Source of the DNA: Hominenteromicrobium mulieris
GTDB taxonomy: Bacteria > Bacillota > Clostridia > Oscillospirales > Acutalibacteraceae
Assembly: GCF_020687165.1 (NCBI RefSeq)
Contig: NZ_JAJEQC010000001.1
DNA length: 64,000 bases
Direction: 5' to 3' (one strand)
In this document: one piece after another, positions 1-8,389 of the stretch
Layout of the letters: every line of letters begins with the position of its first letter
Numbering within the stretch: the stretch's first letter is position 1
The notes under the pieces: model-generated
Told to the model about the DNA's origin: nothing
What the model saw: the letters and a program-made list of their open reading frames with translations, nothing else
Databases searched by the model: none
Made by a program: the position numbers and the translations under genes

Positions 1-226
1 TGCCGATATCGTGCAGATAACCGGCGATGGCGGCAAGCTCGCAGGTGCGCGTATCGTAATCAAGCGATTCCAGAATGTTCCGCGCGTAGTTGCTGCATCG
101 CTTGGCGTGCGGGCGGCCGTGCTCCGTGAAGCCCAGTGCGCCAAGGCAGCTGTTGCCCGCCTCCACGTAGACCTTCACTTCGGGATTTTTAAAAATGTCC
201 TCCGGCATGATATGTGCATATTCCAT
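1..226 (-). CDS. HD-domain protein, N-terminal part (cut by window edge)
   Basis: The minus strand encodes a protein starting at the ATG at 224-226, preceded nine bases upstream by AGGAG. The 75 visible residues run off the left edge. They include a glycine/histidine-containing segment (GRPHAKR) and end in GYLHDIG, the His-Asp pair that names the HD metal-dependent phosphohydrolase superfamily. The substrate cannot be told from this fragment; many HD proteins of this kind act on nucleotides or phosphorylated metabolites. It lies directly downstream of the PepV-like gene on the same strand with a 24-base gap, so the two are probably co-transcribed. Confidence 0.75.
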   Translation of the reverse strand, partial: MEYAHIMPEDIFKNPEVKVYVEAGNSCLGALGFTEHGRPHAKRCSNYARNILESLDYDTRTCELAAIAGYLHDIG

Positions 227-250
227 AACGGTGCGCTCCTGAATTCAAAA

Positions 251-1618
251 TCAGTCCGCTGTAAACATGCGGTACATGGCCTCAAGGCAGATTTGTGCGT
301 GCAGCTTGAACTGCTCCACGTTGATGCACTCGTTTGCCTGGTGTGCGTTCGATTCTTCTTCATCGAACGATGCGCCGAACGCAACGCCTGCGCCGCCCAT
401 CTGGCGGGCATACGTGCCGCCGCCCATGGAGAAGACGTCGCACTTTTTGCCGGTGACGTCCTCATAAGCGCCGGAAAGCAGGCTGACGAGCGGGCCGTCC
501 TTCGGCAGGTACAGCGGCGGCTCATCGGAAATGAGCGTGTAGGTGAGGCCTGTGCCCTCCACGGACTTTGCAAGGATCTTGTCAATCTCTGCGCCGGACT
601 TTGTTGCCGGGTAGCGAATGTCGATATCGAAGCGGCCCTCGCCGTTTTCGATGTTCACAAGGCCGAGGTTGAAGGTCAGCGCACCGCTCGGCTCATCGGA
701 CATCTTAACGCCGATGTTGGAGCCGTCATACGCAAGGCCGACTTTCTCATCCATGAACGTGAGGAATTCACCGCAGTCTGCGCCGAAAACGTTCACGAGC
801 AGGTGTGCAAGGTGTGCGGCGGCGTTGATGCCGATCTCCGGGGTAGAAGCGTGCGCGGCCTTGCCGGTTGCGACGATGTGTGCGCCGTTTTCGGTGCGTG
901 TGATGTCGAACTTCACTTCCGCAGCGTTTGCAGCTTCGACAAGCTTTGCAAATTCGTCGTCATCACAGAGCACGTCGGCCTTTGCCTTATACGGCACGGC
1001 GTTGACAACAGTACCGGCCTTGAAGGAAACGATCTTCTTGCCGACCTTGCCGGTTACGGCAAAGCGGAACAGGCCTTTTTCGCAGTGGCATACGCCGTAG
1101 CAGGCGTCCGGGGTGAAGCCCATGGTGGGCATCTGCTCTTTGGAGAAGTAGTGGCCCATATCCTGCATGCCGATCTCCTCTGCGGAGCCGAGCACGACGC
1201 GCAGCTTGCGTTTGCCGACGACGCCTGCTTCCTTCAGCGCGCGCAGGCAGTGCAGCGCAACAATTGCCGGACCTTTGTTATCGGAAACGCCGCGGCCGAA
1301 TGCCTTGCCGTCGCGTATGACCATGGTGTACGGGTCGCTGTCCCAGCCTTCGCCGGCCGGCACGACGTCAAGGTGCGCCATAACAACGGCGTTTTCTTCG
1401 CCCTCGCCGAGCTCTGCGTGCATTGCATAATAGTCGCTGTTCTTCGTCTTAATGCCGTATCGTTCCGCAATTTCTATCGCCTTATCCACAGCGGTTGCTG
1501 CGTCCTTGCCGAACGGATACGGGCCGTCCTGTGGCTGTGCGACTGAGGGAATGGCGATGATATCGCCGAGGTCTTTCATTATATCGTCCCAGTAATCGAG
1601 AATTTTTTCACCGAACAT
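251..1618 (-). CDS. pepV: M20 family dipeptidase (PepV/Sapep type)
   Basis: A 455-residue zinc metallopeptidase of the M20 family, expected to split dipeptides in the cytoplasm. Visible metal-site motifs in order are AHLDVVPAG (first His and Asp of the site), GRGVSDNKGP (bridging Asp) and GSAEEIG (the catalytic Glu pair). The wide gap between the EE motif and the C-terminal part of the catalytic domain holds the lid domain typical of PepV. The start at 1616-1618 is preferred because AAGGA lies about ten bases upstream. A second ATG at 1628-1630 would add four residues but sits directly on the Shine-Dalgarno sequence. A likely promoter lies at 1654-1682. The length is normal for PepV (about 460-470). 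Confidence 0.88.
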   Translation of the reverse strand: MFGEKILDYWDDIMKDLGDIIAIPSVAQPQDGPYPFGKDAATAVDKAIEIAERYGIKTKNSDYYAMHAELGEGEENAVVMAHLDVVPAGEGWDSDPYTMVIRDGKAFGRGVSDNKGPAIVALHCLRALKEAGVVGKRKLRVVLGSAEEIGMQDMGHYFSKEQMPTMGFTPDACYGVCHCEKGLFRFAVTGKVGKKIVSFKAGTVVNAVPYKAKADVLCDDDEFAKLVEAANAAEVKFDITRTENGAHIVATGKAAHASTPEIGINAAAHLAHLLVNVFGADCGEFLTFMDEKVGLAYDGSNIGVKMSDEPSGALTFNLGLVNIENGEGRFDIDIRYPATKSGAEIDKILAKSVEGTGLTYTLISDEPPLYLPKDGPLVSLLSGAYEDVTGKKCDVFSMGGGTYARQMGGAGVAFGASFDEEESNAHQANECINVEQFKLHAQICLEAMYRMFTAD

Positions 1619-1653
1619 GATACATTTCATCCTTTCCAAATGAATATACCTCT

Positions 1654-1682
1654 ATCATAATCCATATTTGTGTTAAAATCAA
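1654..1682 (-). promoter_or_regulatory. Predicted promoter of pepV
   Basis: On the minus strand TTGATT (1677-1682) and TATGAT (1654-1659) are separated by 17 bases, upstream of the pepV ribosome site. Confidence 0.5.
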
Positions 1683-1733
1683 TCAAAACTCTGTAATTTT
1701 CCGTAGAGAAATAAAATGAAAGGGGCGGATGGG

Positions 1734-2312
1734 ATGCTGAACGGCATCTGGATGGCGATGATCGTGCTGGCGTTTATCGGTGCGGTGTGCACGGGGAGAT
1801 GGACGGCGCTTTCCGCTGCTGCGGCGGATGGCGCAAGGCAGGCGGTGGAGACGGTGCTTTTGCTGCTCGGCGCGATGTGCCTTTGGACGGGCATCATGCG
1901 TATTGCGGAGGAGGCGGGGCTTACAAACGGGCTTTCCAAAATTCTGTCGCCGGTCATCAAGAGATTGTTTCCGAATTACGGAAAAAATGAAACCGTGCGC
2001 GAAAAAATATCGATGAATATTGCCGCAAACATGCTCGGCATGGGCAACGCCGCCACACCGTTTGGATTGAGCGCCATGGACGAAATGCAGAAATTACAGA
2101 CGGGCGACACGCCGACGCAAGAGATGATCTTATTCGTCGTGATGAATACGGCGTCGTTTCAGCTGATCCCCTCGGCGGCAGTCACCTTAAGGGCTTCCTA
2201 CGGCAGCGCAGACCCGTATGATGTTCTGCCGCATATTTGGCTTGTTTCATTCGGCGGTCTGCTCGTCTGCGTGCTGATGTGCCGCGTGTTTCAAAAATTG
2301 TGGCGGGCATAG
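1734..2312 (+). CDS. spmA: Spore maturation protein A
   Basis: A 192-residue membrane protein with nucleoside-transporter-gate (Gate) type helices. It matches SpmA, which is needed in Bacillus for spore core dehydration and heat resistance. Recognisable segments are the N-terminal helix (GIWMAMIVLAFIGAV), the helix containing LLLLGAMCLWTGIM and the loop with NMLGMGNAATPFG, conserved in SpmA. The start is the ATG at 1734, eight bases after an AAGGGG ribosome site. An in-frame ATG at 1716 lacks one. It overlaps spmB, the usual partner, so translation is probably coupled. This gene is one of the clearest signs that the organism forms spores. Confidence 0.9.
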   Translation: MLNGIWMAMIVLAFIGAVCTGRWTALSAAAADGARQAVETVLLLLGAMCLWTGIMRIAEEAGLTNGLSKILSPVIKRLFPNYGKNETVREKISMNIAANMLGMGNAATPFGLSAMDEMQKLQTGDTPTQEMILFVVMNTASFQLIPSAAVTLRASYGSADPYDVLPHIWLVSFGGLLVCVLMCRVFQKLWRA

Positions 2313-2818
2313 GCGCGGCGGCCGTCTGCGGCGTGATCGCGCTCACGGTCATGTGCGGATACGTAAAAGGACTGCCGGTATTTGAGCTGTTCACAAAAGG
2401 CGCGGCGGAGGGTATGCATACGGCGATAAAATTATTGCCGACACTGCTCGGACTTATTGTCGGCATTTCCATGCTGCGCGCGTCCGGCTTTTTAGAGCTG
2501 TTTTCCGCGCTGCTGCGGCCCGTGACAGAAGTGCTGAACATCCCCACGGAGCTTATGCCGCTCATCTTACTGCGCCCGCTTTCGGGCAGCGGCTCGGTGT
2601 CGTATGTTACGGAGCTTTACGGCGCATACGGTGCGGACAGTGTAATATCCCGATTGGCGGCAATTTTATCGTCTTCGACGGAAACGACGTTTTACGCGGC
2701 CGCGGTGTATTTTTCGGGTCGGGGGTATAAAACGCTGCGCTACACGATTCCGGCGGCGCTTTGCGGCGACCTTGCCGCCGTGCTGCTCACGCTGCTTTCG
2801 GTGCGGCTTTTCGGGTAA
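2279..2818 (+). CDS. spmB: Spore maturation protein B
   Basis: A 179-residue membrane protein (counting from GTG at 2279), partner of SpmA in spore maturation. Family hallmarks are the segment LPVFELFTKGAAEGM, the helix with LLPTLLGLIVGISMLRASG, and the conserved RPLSGSGS loop followed by SSSTETTFYAA. The start is uncertain. The frame stays open back to an ATG at 2237, but GTG at 2279 gives the usual family length of about 178; GTG at 2300 is also possible. No clear ribosome site precedes any of them, which fits translational coupling: the gene overlaps the end of spmA by 34 bases. Confidence 0.88.
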   Translation: MPRVSKIVAGIGAAAVCGVIALTVMCGYVKGLPVFELFTKGAAEGMHTAIKLLPTLLGLIVGISMLRASGFLELFSALLRPVTEVLNIPTELMPLILLRPLSGSGSVSYVTELYGAYGADSVISRLAAILSSSTETTFYAAAVYFSGRGYKTLRYTIPAALCGDLAAVLLTLLSVRLFG

Positions 2819-2827
2819 AACTTTTTC

Positions 2828-2856
2828 TGTACGTTTTTGTGTTTTTGTGATATACT
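2828..2856 (+). promoter_or_regulatory. Possible promoter of coaX
   Basis: TGTACG (2828-2833), 17 bases, TATACT (2851-2856), beginning just after the spmB stop. The -35 is weak. Confidence 0.4.
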
Positions 2857-2891
2857 GCTCTCAAAGAAATTTGTTTTCGGAGGGGAAAGGT

Positions 2892-3662
2892 ATGCTGCTG
2901 GCACTGGACGTCGGAAATACCAACATCACACTGGGCGTTTATGAGGGGGAAAAGCTGCTGTTCGTCACGCGCATGGCGACGAATCCGCCGCGCATGGAGG
3001 ACGAATACGCTTCTGCAATGCTCAGCATTTTACATTTATACAATATTCACACGTCGCAGGTGAACGGCGCGGTTTTAAGCTCCGTTGTGCCGCGGCTGAC
3101 CGATGACCTCGCCCGCGCGGTGCGCCGTGTTTGGAAGGTGGAACCGTTCATCGTCAGCGCGCAGTCTGTGCCGGAGCTGAAAGTGAAGCGCGATGTGCCG
3201 AACACACTCGGCGCCGACCTCGTTGTCGGTGCTGTGGCGGCAAAAGCCATGTACCACGGCCCGTGTATCGTCATCGATATGGGCACGGCAACGACGCTGA
3301 CGGGTTTAAACGCCGACGGCGAAGTGTGCGGCGTAGTGATCATTCCGGGCGTCGGCACGTCCCTTGACGCATTGACGAGCCGCGCAGCGCAGCTTTCTTC
3401 CGTCAGTCTGACCGCGCCGCCGCAGGTGCTTGGCCGCAACACGATGGAGTGCATCCAGTCCGGTATGGTGTTCGGCACGGCGTGTATGCTGGACGGCCTG
3501 TGCGACCGCATTGAAGGTGAGCTCGGCGCACCGTGCGAGGTGGTCGCAACGGGCGGCCTCGCAGGTCTTATCGTACCGCATTGCAGCCGCAAGATCACTT
3601 TCAGCGATACGCTTCTGCTGGACGGCCTGAAAATTATCTGGGATGCGCACGGGGAAAAGTAA
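2892..3662 (+). CDS. coaX: Type III pantothenate kinase
   Basis: A 256-residue cytoplasmic enzyme that phosphorylates pantothenate, the first committed step of coenzyme A synthesis. The type III (CoaX) identity is shown by the N-terminal P-loop-like DVGNTNITLG (residues 5-14), the NTLGADLVVGA segment that holds the catalytic Asp, and DMGTATTL, all in the usual order for the ASKHA fold. Length is typical. The start at 2892 follows GGAGGGGAAAGG closely; an upstream in-frame extension to 2772 overlaps spmB and has no ribosome site. It seems to be a single-gene unit: a possible promoter lies at 2828-2856 and a strong terminator follows. Confidence 0.94.
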   Translation: MLLALDVGNTNITLGVYEGEKLLFVTRMATNPPRMEDEYASAMLSILHLYNIHTSQVNGAVLSSVVPRLTDDLARAVRRVWKVEPFIVSAQSVPELKVKRDVPNTLGADLVVGAVAAKAMYHGPCIVIDMGTATTLTGLNADGEVCGVVIIPGVGTSLDALTSRAAQLSSVSLTAPPQVLGRNTMECIQSGMVFGTACMLDGLCDRIEGELGAPCEVVATGGLAGLIVPHCSRKITFSDTLLLDGLKIIWDAHGEK

Positions 3663-3672
3663 AATAAACGAA

Positions 3673-3715
3673 TAAGGCAGTGCCGAATATTCAGGGCACT
3701 GCCTTAACGTTTTCT
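3673..3715 (+). terminator. Terminator after coaX
   Basis: Perfect 12-bp stem TAAGGCAGTGCC (3673-3684) with GGCACTGCCTTA (3695-3706), ten-base loop, followed by a T-rich tract. Confidence 0.85.
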
Positions 3716-3734
3716 TTCGGTTGTCAGTCTTGTC

Positions 3735-3763
3735 TTGCCAATAGAAACGCTATATGGTATACT
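3735..3763 (+). promoter_or_regulatory. Predicted promoter for the flippase-like gene
   Basis: TTGCCA (3735-3740), 17-base spacer, TATACT (3758-3763), 37 bases upstream of the start codon. Confidence 0.65.
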
Positions 3764-3800
3764 ATAAAATACGATTTTTCTGCAAGGAGACTACATTTTC

Positions 3801-4853
3801 ATGAAAGAAAAGAAAAAGATCCCGTGGGGTCTTATATACGTGGGGCTGACGGTGGTCGTGATGATCGTGTTCGGGCTCGTCAATACCGAATTTGCGGGCA
3901 TGTTTTCCGTCATCGCAAATCTTTCTCTCGGGTTTGTGGCGCTCGCCGTACTGATGACCGGCGTGTTCCTCGTAACAGAGGGCGGCATCATCCATATGCT
4001 GCTGCGCGCGCAGGGCGAGCACGTCGGCTTTTGGACAACGGTGAAGATTGGGCTCATTGGCATTTATTATTCTTACATCACGCCGAGCTCCACGGGCGGG
4101 CAGCCCGCGCAGGTCGTCTATCTGAGGCGCGATAAGGTCTCGGTCGGCAACTCCACTGCGGTGCTGTTTGTAAAGTTTTTTGCGTATCAGCTTGCGTTTG
4201 TGCTGTGCACGGTGGCATCGCTGATTTATATGTACCCGCGTTTGAAGCGGGACGACCCGCAGCTCATTCCCATTGTGCTGCTCGGCATCGCCATCAACGG
4301 GCTGTGGATTATCGCGATACCGCTTCTGTTCAGCCCGAAGATCTTAAAAAAGCTGTGCGGCGGCGTGACAAAGCTGCTCTTGAAATGTACGTTTCTCAAA
4401 AAGCGCGAGAATTACATAGAAAAAGTGCACGGCTTTGAGGCGGATTTCTCCTCCTACACAATGAAATTCAGAAGCAAAATGCGCTATGTGTTCCTTGCGA
4501 TTTTGTGGTCGATCCCGCAGGTCATTTTGCAGATGAGTGTGCTGTACGTGGTGTTCCGCGCGTTTTCACTCGACCTGCCTTACGGCGAACTGCTTTGTAT
4601 GCAGACGATGCTGCAGGCCTCCGTGTGCTTTATCCCGCTGCCCGGTGCATCCGGCGCACAGGAGCTCGGCTTCTCCATGTTCTTTAAATCGTATTTTGCG
4701 TCCGGCGATATTTTGTACACCGCCGTGCTTGTCTGGCGATTCTTCACATATTACATCATCGTGCTGCTCGGCGCGCTCGTCGTCGTTATCGATCAGCTCG
4801 TGTTTGGTTGCCGCAGAAAGCAGGAAGCGGCGCTCTCTGCGGGAAAAGAATAA
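3801..4853 (+). CDS. Lysylphosphatidylglycerol synthase TM-region / YbhN-like flippase family protein
   Basis: A 350-residue polytopic membrane protein with about eight predicted hydrophobic helices. It belongs to the family of the flippase half of MprF and of YbhN/AglD (LPG_synthase_TM). The family motif is visible as ITPSSTGGQPAQ (around residue 95) and as the second glycine-rich segment FIPLPGASGAQELG (around residue 280). There is no C-terminal aminoacyl-transferase domain, so it cannot itself make lysyl-PG; movement of a lipid or lipid-linked sugar is the family-based guess and the substrate is unknown. AAGGAG lies 11 bases before the ATG. It has its own promoter and terminator. Confidence 0.8.
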   Translation: MKEKKKIPWGLIYVGLTVVVMIVFGLVNTEFAGMFSVIANLSLGFVALAVLMTGVFLVTEGGIIHMLLRAQGEHVGFWTTVKIGLIGIYYSYITPSSTGGQPAQVVYLRRDKVSVGNSTAVLFVKFFAYQLAFVLCTVASLIYMYPRLKRDDPQLIPIVLLGIAINGLWIIAIPLLFSPKILKKLCGGVTKLLLKCTFLKKRENYIEKVHGFEADFSSYTMKFRSKMRYVFLAILWSIPQVILQMSVLYVVFRAFSLDLPYGELLCMQTMLQASVCFIPLPGASGAQELGFSMFFKSYFASGDILYTAVLVWRFFTYYIIVLLGALVVVIDQLVFGCRRKQEAALSAGKE

Positions 4854-4867
4854 TTCGACTTGCTTCG

Positions 4868-4897
4868 GCGCAGCTCGTAGGAGTTGCGCTGTTTTTA
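4868..4897 (+). terminator. Terminator after the flippase-like gene
   Basis: Stem GCGCAGCTC (4868-4876) / GAGTTGCGC (4881-4889) with a four-base loop, followed by a T run. Confidence 0.8.
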
Positions 4898-4934
4898 TAT
4901 TCTTTTATGACATATTCTCATGCGCCGGAAAACA

Positions 4935-4963
4935 TTGACATTTTTCTGCCGTGTGTCTATAAT
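4935..4963 (+). promoter_or_regulatory. Promoter of the ABC transporter operon
   Basis: Consensus TTGACA (4935-4940), 17 bases, TATAAT (4958-4963). Confidence 0.85.
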
Positions 4964-4971
4964 GGGCTCGG

Positions 4972-5004
4972 CGGCTGAAATTCGGAAAAGCCGCATTTCA
5001 GCCG
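4972..5004 (+). promoter_or_regulatory. 5' leader hairpin / inverted repeat of the ABC operon
   Basis: Perfect 10-bp arms CGGCTGAAAT (4972-4981) and ATTTCAGCCG (4995-5004) lie at the presumed transcript start, before the AAGGAG ribosome site. It may be an RNA hairpin stabilising the 5' end or a DNA operator; no T run follows, so it is not a terminator. Confidence 0.55.
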
Positions 5005-5032
5005 TGAAAAAGAAGAAAAAGGAGAAAAACAC

Positions 5033-5746
5033 ATGCTGAACATTCAAAACTACACAAAGCGCTTCGGTGACAAAATCGCCGTAGACGACCTTTCGCTGCA
5101 CATTGCGGCGGGGGAGATCTGCGCGTTCATCGGACACAACGGCGCGGGCAAAACGACTACGCTAAAAGCCTGCTGCGGCTTATTAAAGCCGGACGGCGGC
5201 ACCATTACGGTGAACGGCATCGACATTCAAAAAGACCCCATCGCCTGCAAAAAGATCATGGCCTACATACCCGATAATCCTGATCTTTATGAATTCCTGA
5301 CGGGCTACGAGTATTTGAATTTTGTTGCGGATATGTACGGCGTATCGGAAGCGGACCGCAAGGCGCGCATGGAAGCGCTTGCCGAGCGGCTGGATATTAA
5401 AAACGCGCTGCCGAACCTCATCTCGGAGTGCTCGCACGGCATGAAGCAGAAAATCGCCGTTATCGGCGCGCTTATCCACGAGCCGAAGCTCATTTTGATG
5501 GACGAGCCGTTCGTCGGGCTCGACCCCATTGCGGCGCACGAATTAAAGGAGATTATGGCGGAGCATTGCCGAAACGGCGGCGCTATCTTCTTTTCCACAC
5601 ACGTTTTGGAGGTGGCGGAGAAGCTGTGCGACAATGTGGCCATTATTAAAAACGGCAAGCTCATTGCACACGGCACCATGGACAGCGTGCGCGGCGACGG
5701 TTCTTTGGAGCAGGTCTTCTTAGAGCTGGAAGACCACAAGGACTGA
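5033..5746 (+). CDS. ABC transporter ATP-binding protein
   Basis: A 237-residue nucleotide-binding subunit. Walker A is GHNGAGKTT (residues 34-42), the signature is a divergent CSHGMKQK and Walker B is LILMDEP with the catalytic Glu at about residue 158, followed by a D-loop (GLDP) and the H-loop His in FFSTHV. The C-terminal part fits the single-domain exporters related to YxlF/CcmA. It is paired with the next gene, a membrane subunit 14 bases downstream, and driven by a consensus promoter. The substrate is not predictable from sequence; drug, peptide or lipid export are all possible for this family. Confidence 0.92.
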   Translation: MLNIQNYTKRFGDKIAVDDLSLHIAAGEICAFIGHNGAGKTTTLKACCGLLKPDGGTITVNGIDIQKDPIACKKIMAYIPDNPDLYEFLTGYEYLNFVADMYGVSEADRKARMEALAERLDIKNALPNLISECSHGMKQKIAVIGALIHEPKLILMDEPFVGLDPIAAHELKEIMAEHCRNGGAIFFSTHVLEVAEKLCDNVAIIKNGKLIAHGTMDSVRGDGSLEQVFLELEDHKD

Positions 5747-5760
5747 AAGGGGGAGGCTGC

Positions 5761-7347
5761 ATGTTAAGATCCCTCTGGAAGCTGCAATGGAAGCAGTTTG
5801 CGGCGCGCATGAAAAAAGGCAACGGCAAAAAGACCTCCGGCGGATGGCTGGTTTTTCTGATGCTGTTCTTTGTGGTGTGCATGGAAATTTTGATGTTTGT
5901 GGTGTTCGCAGAGCTTGTTCCGTTGTGCGAAATGGGGCTTACGTGGCTGTATTTCGCCATGGCGGGCACAATGGCGCTGGCGTTTTCCATGTTGGGCAGC
6001 GTTTTTATGACGCAGGCGCAGTTGTATGACGCGAAAGACAACGAACGGTTGCTTTCCATGCCGATACCGCCAAAGTACATTCTCTTGACGCGCATTGCAA
6101 TGCTGTTCACAACGACGGCAGGATACACGCTGGCGGTTTTGCTGCCCGCGTTCGGTATTTACGCGTTTTCCTACGGTGCATCGGCGACGATGATTATCGG
6201 GTGGCTGTTTACGTTTGTGGCTCTGAGCCTGATTTCGCAGTCTGTCTGCTGTGCGCTCGGCTGGGTGCTGCACAAGCTCCTCAGCCGTCTGCGCAACAAG
6301 GCGGTTGTTTCGCTTTTGTACATGGTCATCTTCATGGCGGTGTACTGGTATTTTTACGCGAACGTCAACTCGTTTCTGTCCGGGCTCGTCATGCAGGGCA
6401 CGCAGATCGCGGGTGCGATGAAATATGTTTGGCCGCTTTATGCTATTGGCATGGCGTGCGGCGGAAGTCTTTTGCACACGCTGCTCGTGACTTTATTGAG
6501 CGCGGCAATAGCGCTTTTCACGCTTTGGCGGCTTTCCGCATCTTTCATTTCCTCCGTGAGTACATCGGGCGCGAAAGCGGGTGCAAAGCACAAATCGGGC
6601 AAAGCTTCCGCAAAGCAGCGCACGCCGGTGCTGTCTGTTACGCATAAGGAGCAGCGGAAGTTCTTCACAAGCCCCGCGTACCTGATGAATTTCGGCTTCG
6701 GCTTGGTGGTCATTCCGGTTTTGCCGATTGCCGCCGCGATTTTCCGTGGGAAGTTGATGCAGATGATAAGCCTGATGGGGTTTCGGCCCGAGTGGATTGC
6801 GCTCGGCATTTTTGGCGTGATGGCGTTTTGTATCGCGACGTCCTGCGCGACCGCGCCGTCTATCTCGTTGGAGGGCAAAAATCTGTGGGTGCTGCGCACG
6901 ATGCCCATAAGCGGCAAAACGGTGCTTTTGGGCAAGCTCCTTATGGTGTGCCGCCTGCAAATGCCGCTTGTCGCCGTCAGTGTTTTGGCGCTTTGCCTCA
7001 TCGCCGGGTGCGGTATCGGGCTCACGGTGCTGACCGTTTGCGTTTGCGTTTTGTTCTGCTGGTTCGTCGGCACGCTCGGCCTTGTGATGAACCTGCTCGC
7101 GCCGCGCTTTGACTGGCAGAGCGAAAATCAGCCGTGCAAGCAGTCTCTCAGCGTATGCGTCACAATGTTCGGCGCGTACTTCTTTGCGGCGGTGATCGTC
7201 GGCGTATTTTTCGCGGTATCTGCACTGCATATTCCGGGCATTGCAGCGTATGCGGTAACGACTGCGTTCCTTTTGCTTGCGTCTGTCTTGATGCACCTGC
7301 TTTTGGTGCGTTGGGGCGCGAAAAAATTTGAGCGCTTAGAAGCCTAA
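5761..7347 (+). CDS. ABC transporter permease (putative exporter)
   Basis: A 528-residue membrane protein with roughly a dozen hydrophobic stretches split by a soluble central stretch (about residues 270-305, rich in Lys, Ala and Ser). It is the membrane partner of the preceding ATPase: same operon, 14-base gap, GGGAGG ribosome site. The architecture, two sets of helices joined by a cytoplasmic linker, resembles large single-chain exporter permeases of Firmicutes, but I recognise no specific family member and no substrate. The terminator at 7364-7403 closes the two-gene operon. Confidence 0.8.
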   Translation: MLRSLWKLQWKQFAARMKKGNGKKTSGGWLVFLMLFFVVCMEILMFVVFAELVPLCEMGLTWLYFAMAGTMALAFSMLGSVFMTQAQLYDAKDNERLLSMPIPPKYILLTRIAMLFTTTAGYTLAVLLPAFGIYAFSYGASATMIIGWLFTFVALSLISQSVCCALGWVLHKLLSRLRNKAVVSLLYMVIFMAVYWYFYANVNSFLSGLVMQGTQIAGAMKYVWPLYAIGMACGGSLLHTLLVTLLSAAIALFTLWRLSASFISSVSTSGAKAGAKHKSGKASAKQRTPVLSVTHKEQRKFFTSPAYLMNFGFGLVVIPVLPIAAAIFRGKLMQMISLMGFRPEWIALGIFGVMAFCIATSCATAPSISLEGKNLWVLRTMPISGKTVLLGKLLMVCRLQMPLVAVSVLALCLIAGCGIGLTVLTVCVCVLFCWFVGTLGLVMNLLAPRFDWQSENQPCKQSLSVCVTMFGAYFFAAVIVGVFFAVSALHIPGIAAYAVTTAFLLLASVLMHLLLVRWGAKKFERLEA

Positions 7348-7363
7348 ATCAAAATAAAATCGA

Positions 7364-7403
7364 GCGTCTGCATACGTCTTTTGGCGGTGCAGACGCTTTT
7401 TCT
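7364..7403 (+). terminator. Terminator after the ABC operon
   Basis: Stem GCGTCTGCA (7364-7372) / TGCAGACGC (7388-7396), followed by TTTTTCTT. Confidence 0.9.
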
Positions 7404-7431
7404 TGCTTTTTTTGCAAAATCATGCTATGCT
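7403..7431 (+). promoter_or_regulatory. Predicted promoter of the pfkB-family gene
   Basis: TTGCTT (7403-7408), 17 bases, TATGCT (7426-7431). It begins inside the T tract of the preceding terminator. Confidence 0.55.
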
Positions 7432-7462
7432 GAAACCACTTGATTTGGTTGGAGGGGCTTTT

Positions 7463-8389
7463 ATGATCTACACGATCACATTTAATCCGGCGGTGGATTA
7501 CGTCGTCACGGCGGACACGTTCCGCACGGGCAAAACGAATCGCACGAAAACGGAAAATATTGTGTTTGGCGGCAAGGGCGTGAACGTCTCTTTGCTGCTG
7601 CACGCGTTGAATACAAAAAGCATCGCGCTTGGGTTTATTGCGGGCTTTACGGGCAAAGCGCTGCGCGAGGGCGTTGAAAAAGAAGGCATCACGACCGATT
7701 TCATCGAAGTCGAAAACGGCTTTACACGCATCAATTTAAAGCTGCATGCTGAGGAAGAAACGGAACTGAACGGCAGCGGTCCGGAGATTTCAGAAAACGA
7801 GCTCAAAAGTTTTTTTGAAAAGCTCGGTGCCTTGACCCCGCAGGATACCTTGGTGCTTTCCGGCAGTGTGCCGAAGTCACTGCCAAAAGACATTTACGCA
7901 CAGATTGCAAAGCTTGCGCAAACAAAAGGCGTACGGCTCATTGTGGATGCCGCAGGCGATTTATTATTGTCTACGCTTGAGTTTCAGCCGTTCCTCGTAA
8001 AGCCGAACCGAGAGGAGCTTTCCGAGATGTTCCGTGCCCCGGCGGACACAGAGGAACAGGTGACGGCGCTTGCGGAGGAGCTGAAAAGACGCGGTGCAAA
8101 AAACGTGCTCGTTTCCATGGCGGGCGACGGTGCGCTTTTGTATACGGAAACGGGCGAGGTATATTTTGCCCCGGCGGCAAAGGGCACGCTGATAAACTCC
8201 ACCGGCGCGGGTGATTCCATGGTCGGCGGCTTTTTGGCGGAATTCACGCGTTCCGGCGATTTTGAAAAGGCACTCGCCATGGGCACGGCGGCGGGCGGCG
8301 CAACGGCGTTTTCCGTCGGCATCGCGGGCTTTCAGAAAATTATGGCGGTGCATGAAAGCGTGAAAGCTGGGGTGCAGCGTGTTCGATAG
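7463..8389 (+). CDS. PfkB-family hexose-phosphate kinase (1-phosphofructokinase / tagatose-6-phosphate kinase type)
   Basis: A 308-residue ribokinase-fold kinase. The N-terminus MIYTITFNPAVDYV is typical of 1-phosphofructokinase and LacC. GGKGVNVS (about residue 38) is the first PfkB signature, and NSTGAGDSMVGGF (about residue 245) is the second, holding the anion hole and catalytic Asp. The product phosphorylates either fructose-1-phosphate or tagatose-6-phosphate. No fructose PTS gene is adjacent, so the choice is open, although galactose-related genes (GH27, galE, galK) lie elsewhere in the window. The start at 7463 has GGAGGGG upstream. The last 11 bases overlap the next gene. Confidence 0.85.
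   Translation: MIYTITFNPAVDYVVTADTFRTGKTNRTKTENIVFGGKGVNVSLLLHALNTKSIALGFIAGFTGKALREGVEKEGITTDFIEVENGFTRINLKLHAEEETELNGSGPEISENELKSFFEKLGALTPQDTLVLSGSVPKSLPKDIYAQIAKLAQTKGVRLIVDAAGDLLLSTLEFQPFLVKPNREELSEMFRAPADTEEQVTALAEELKRRGAKNVLVSMAGDGALLYTETGEVYFAPAAKGTLINSTGAGDSMVGGFLAEFTRSGDFEKALAMGTAAGGATAFSVGIAGFQKIMAVHESVKAGVQRVR

Noticed and set aside
11..1546. A 511-codon plus-strand frame opposite pepV
   Set aside because: The minus strand holds a full M20 dipeptidase; the plus-strand product has no known domain and a skewed composition.
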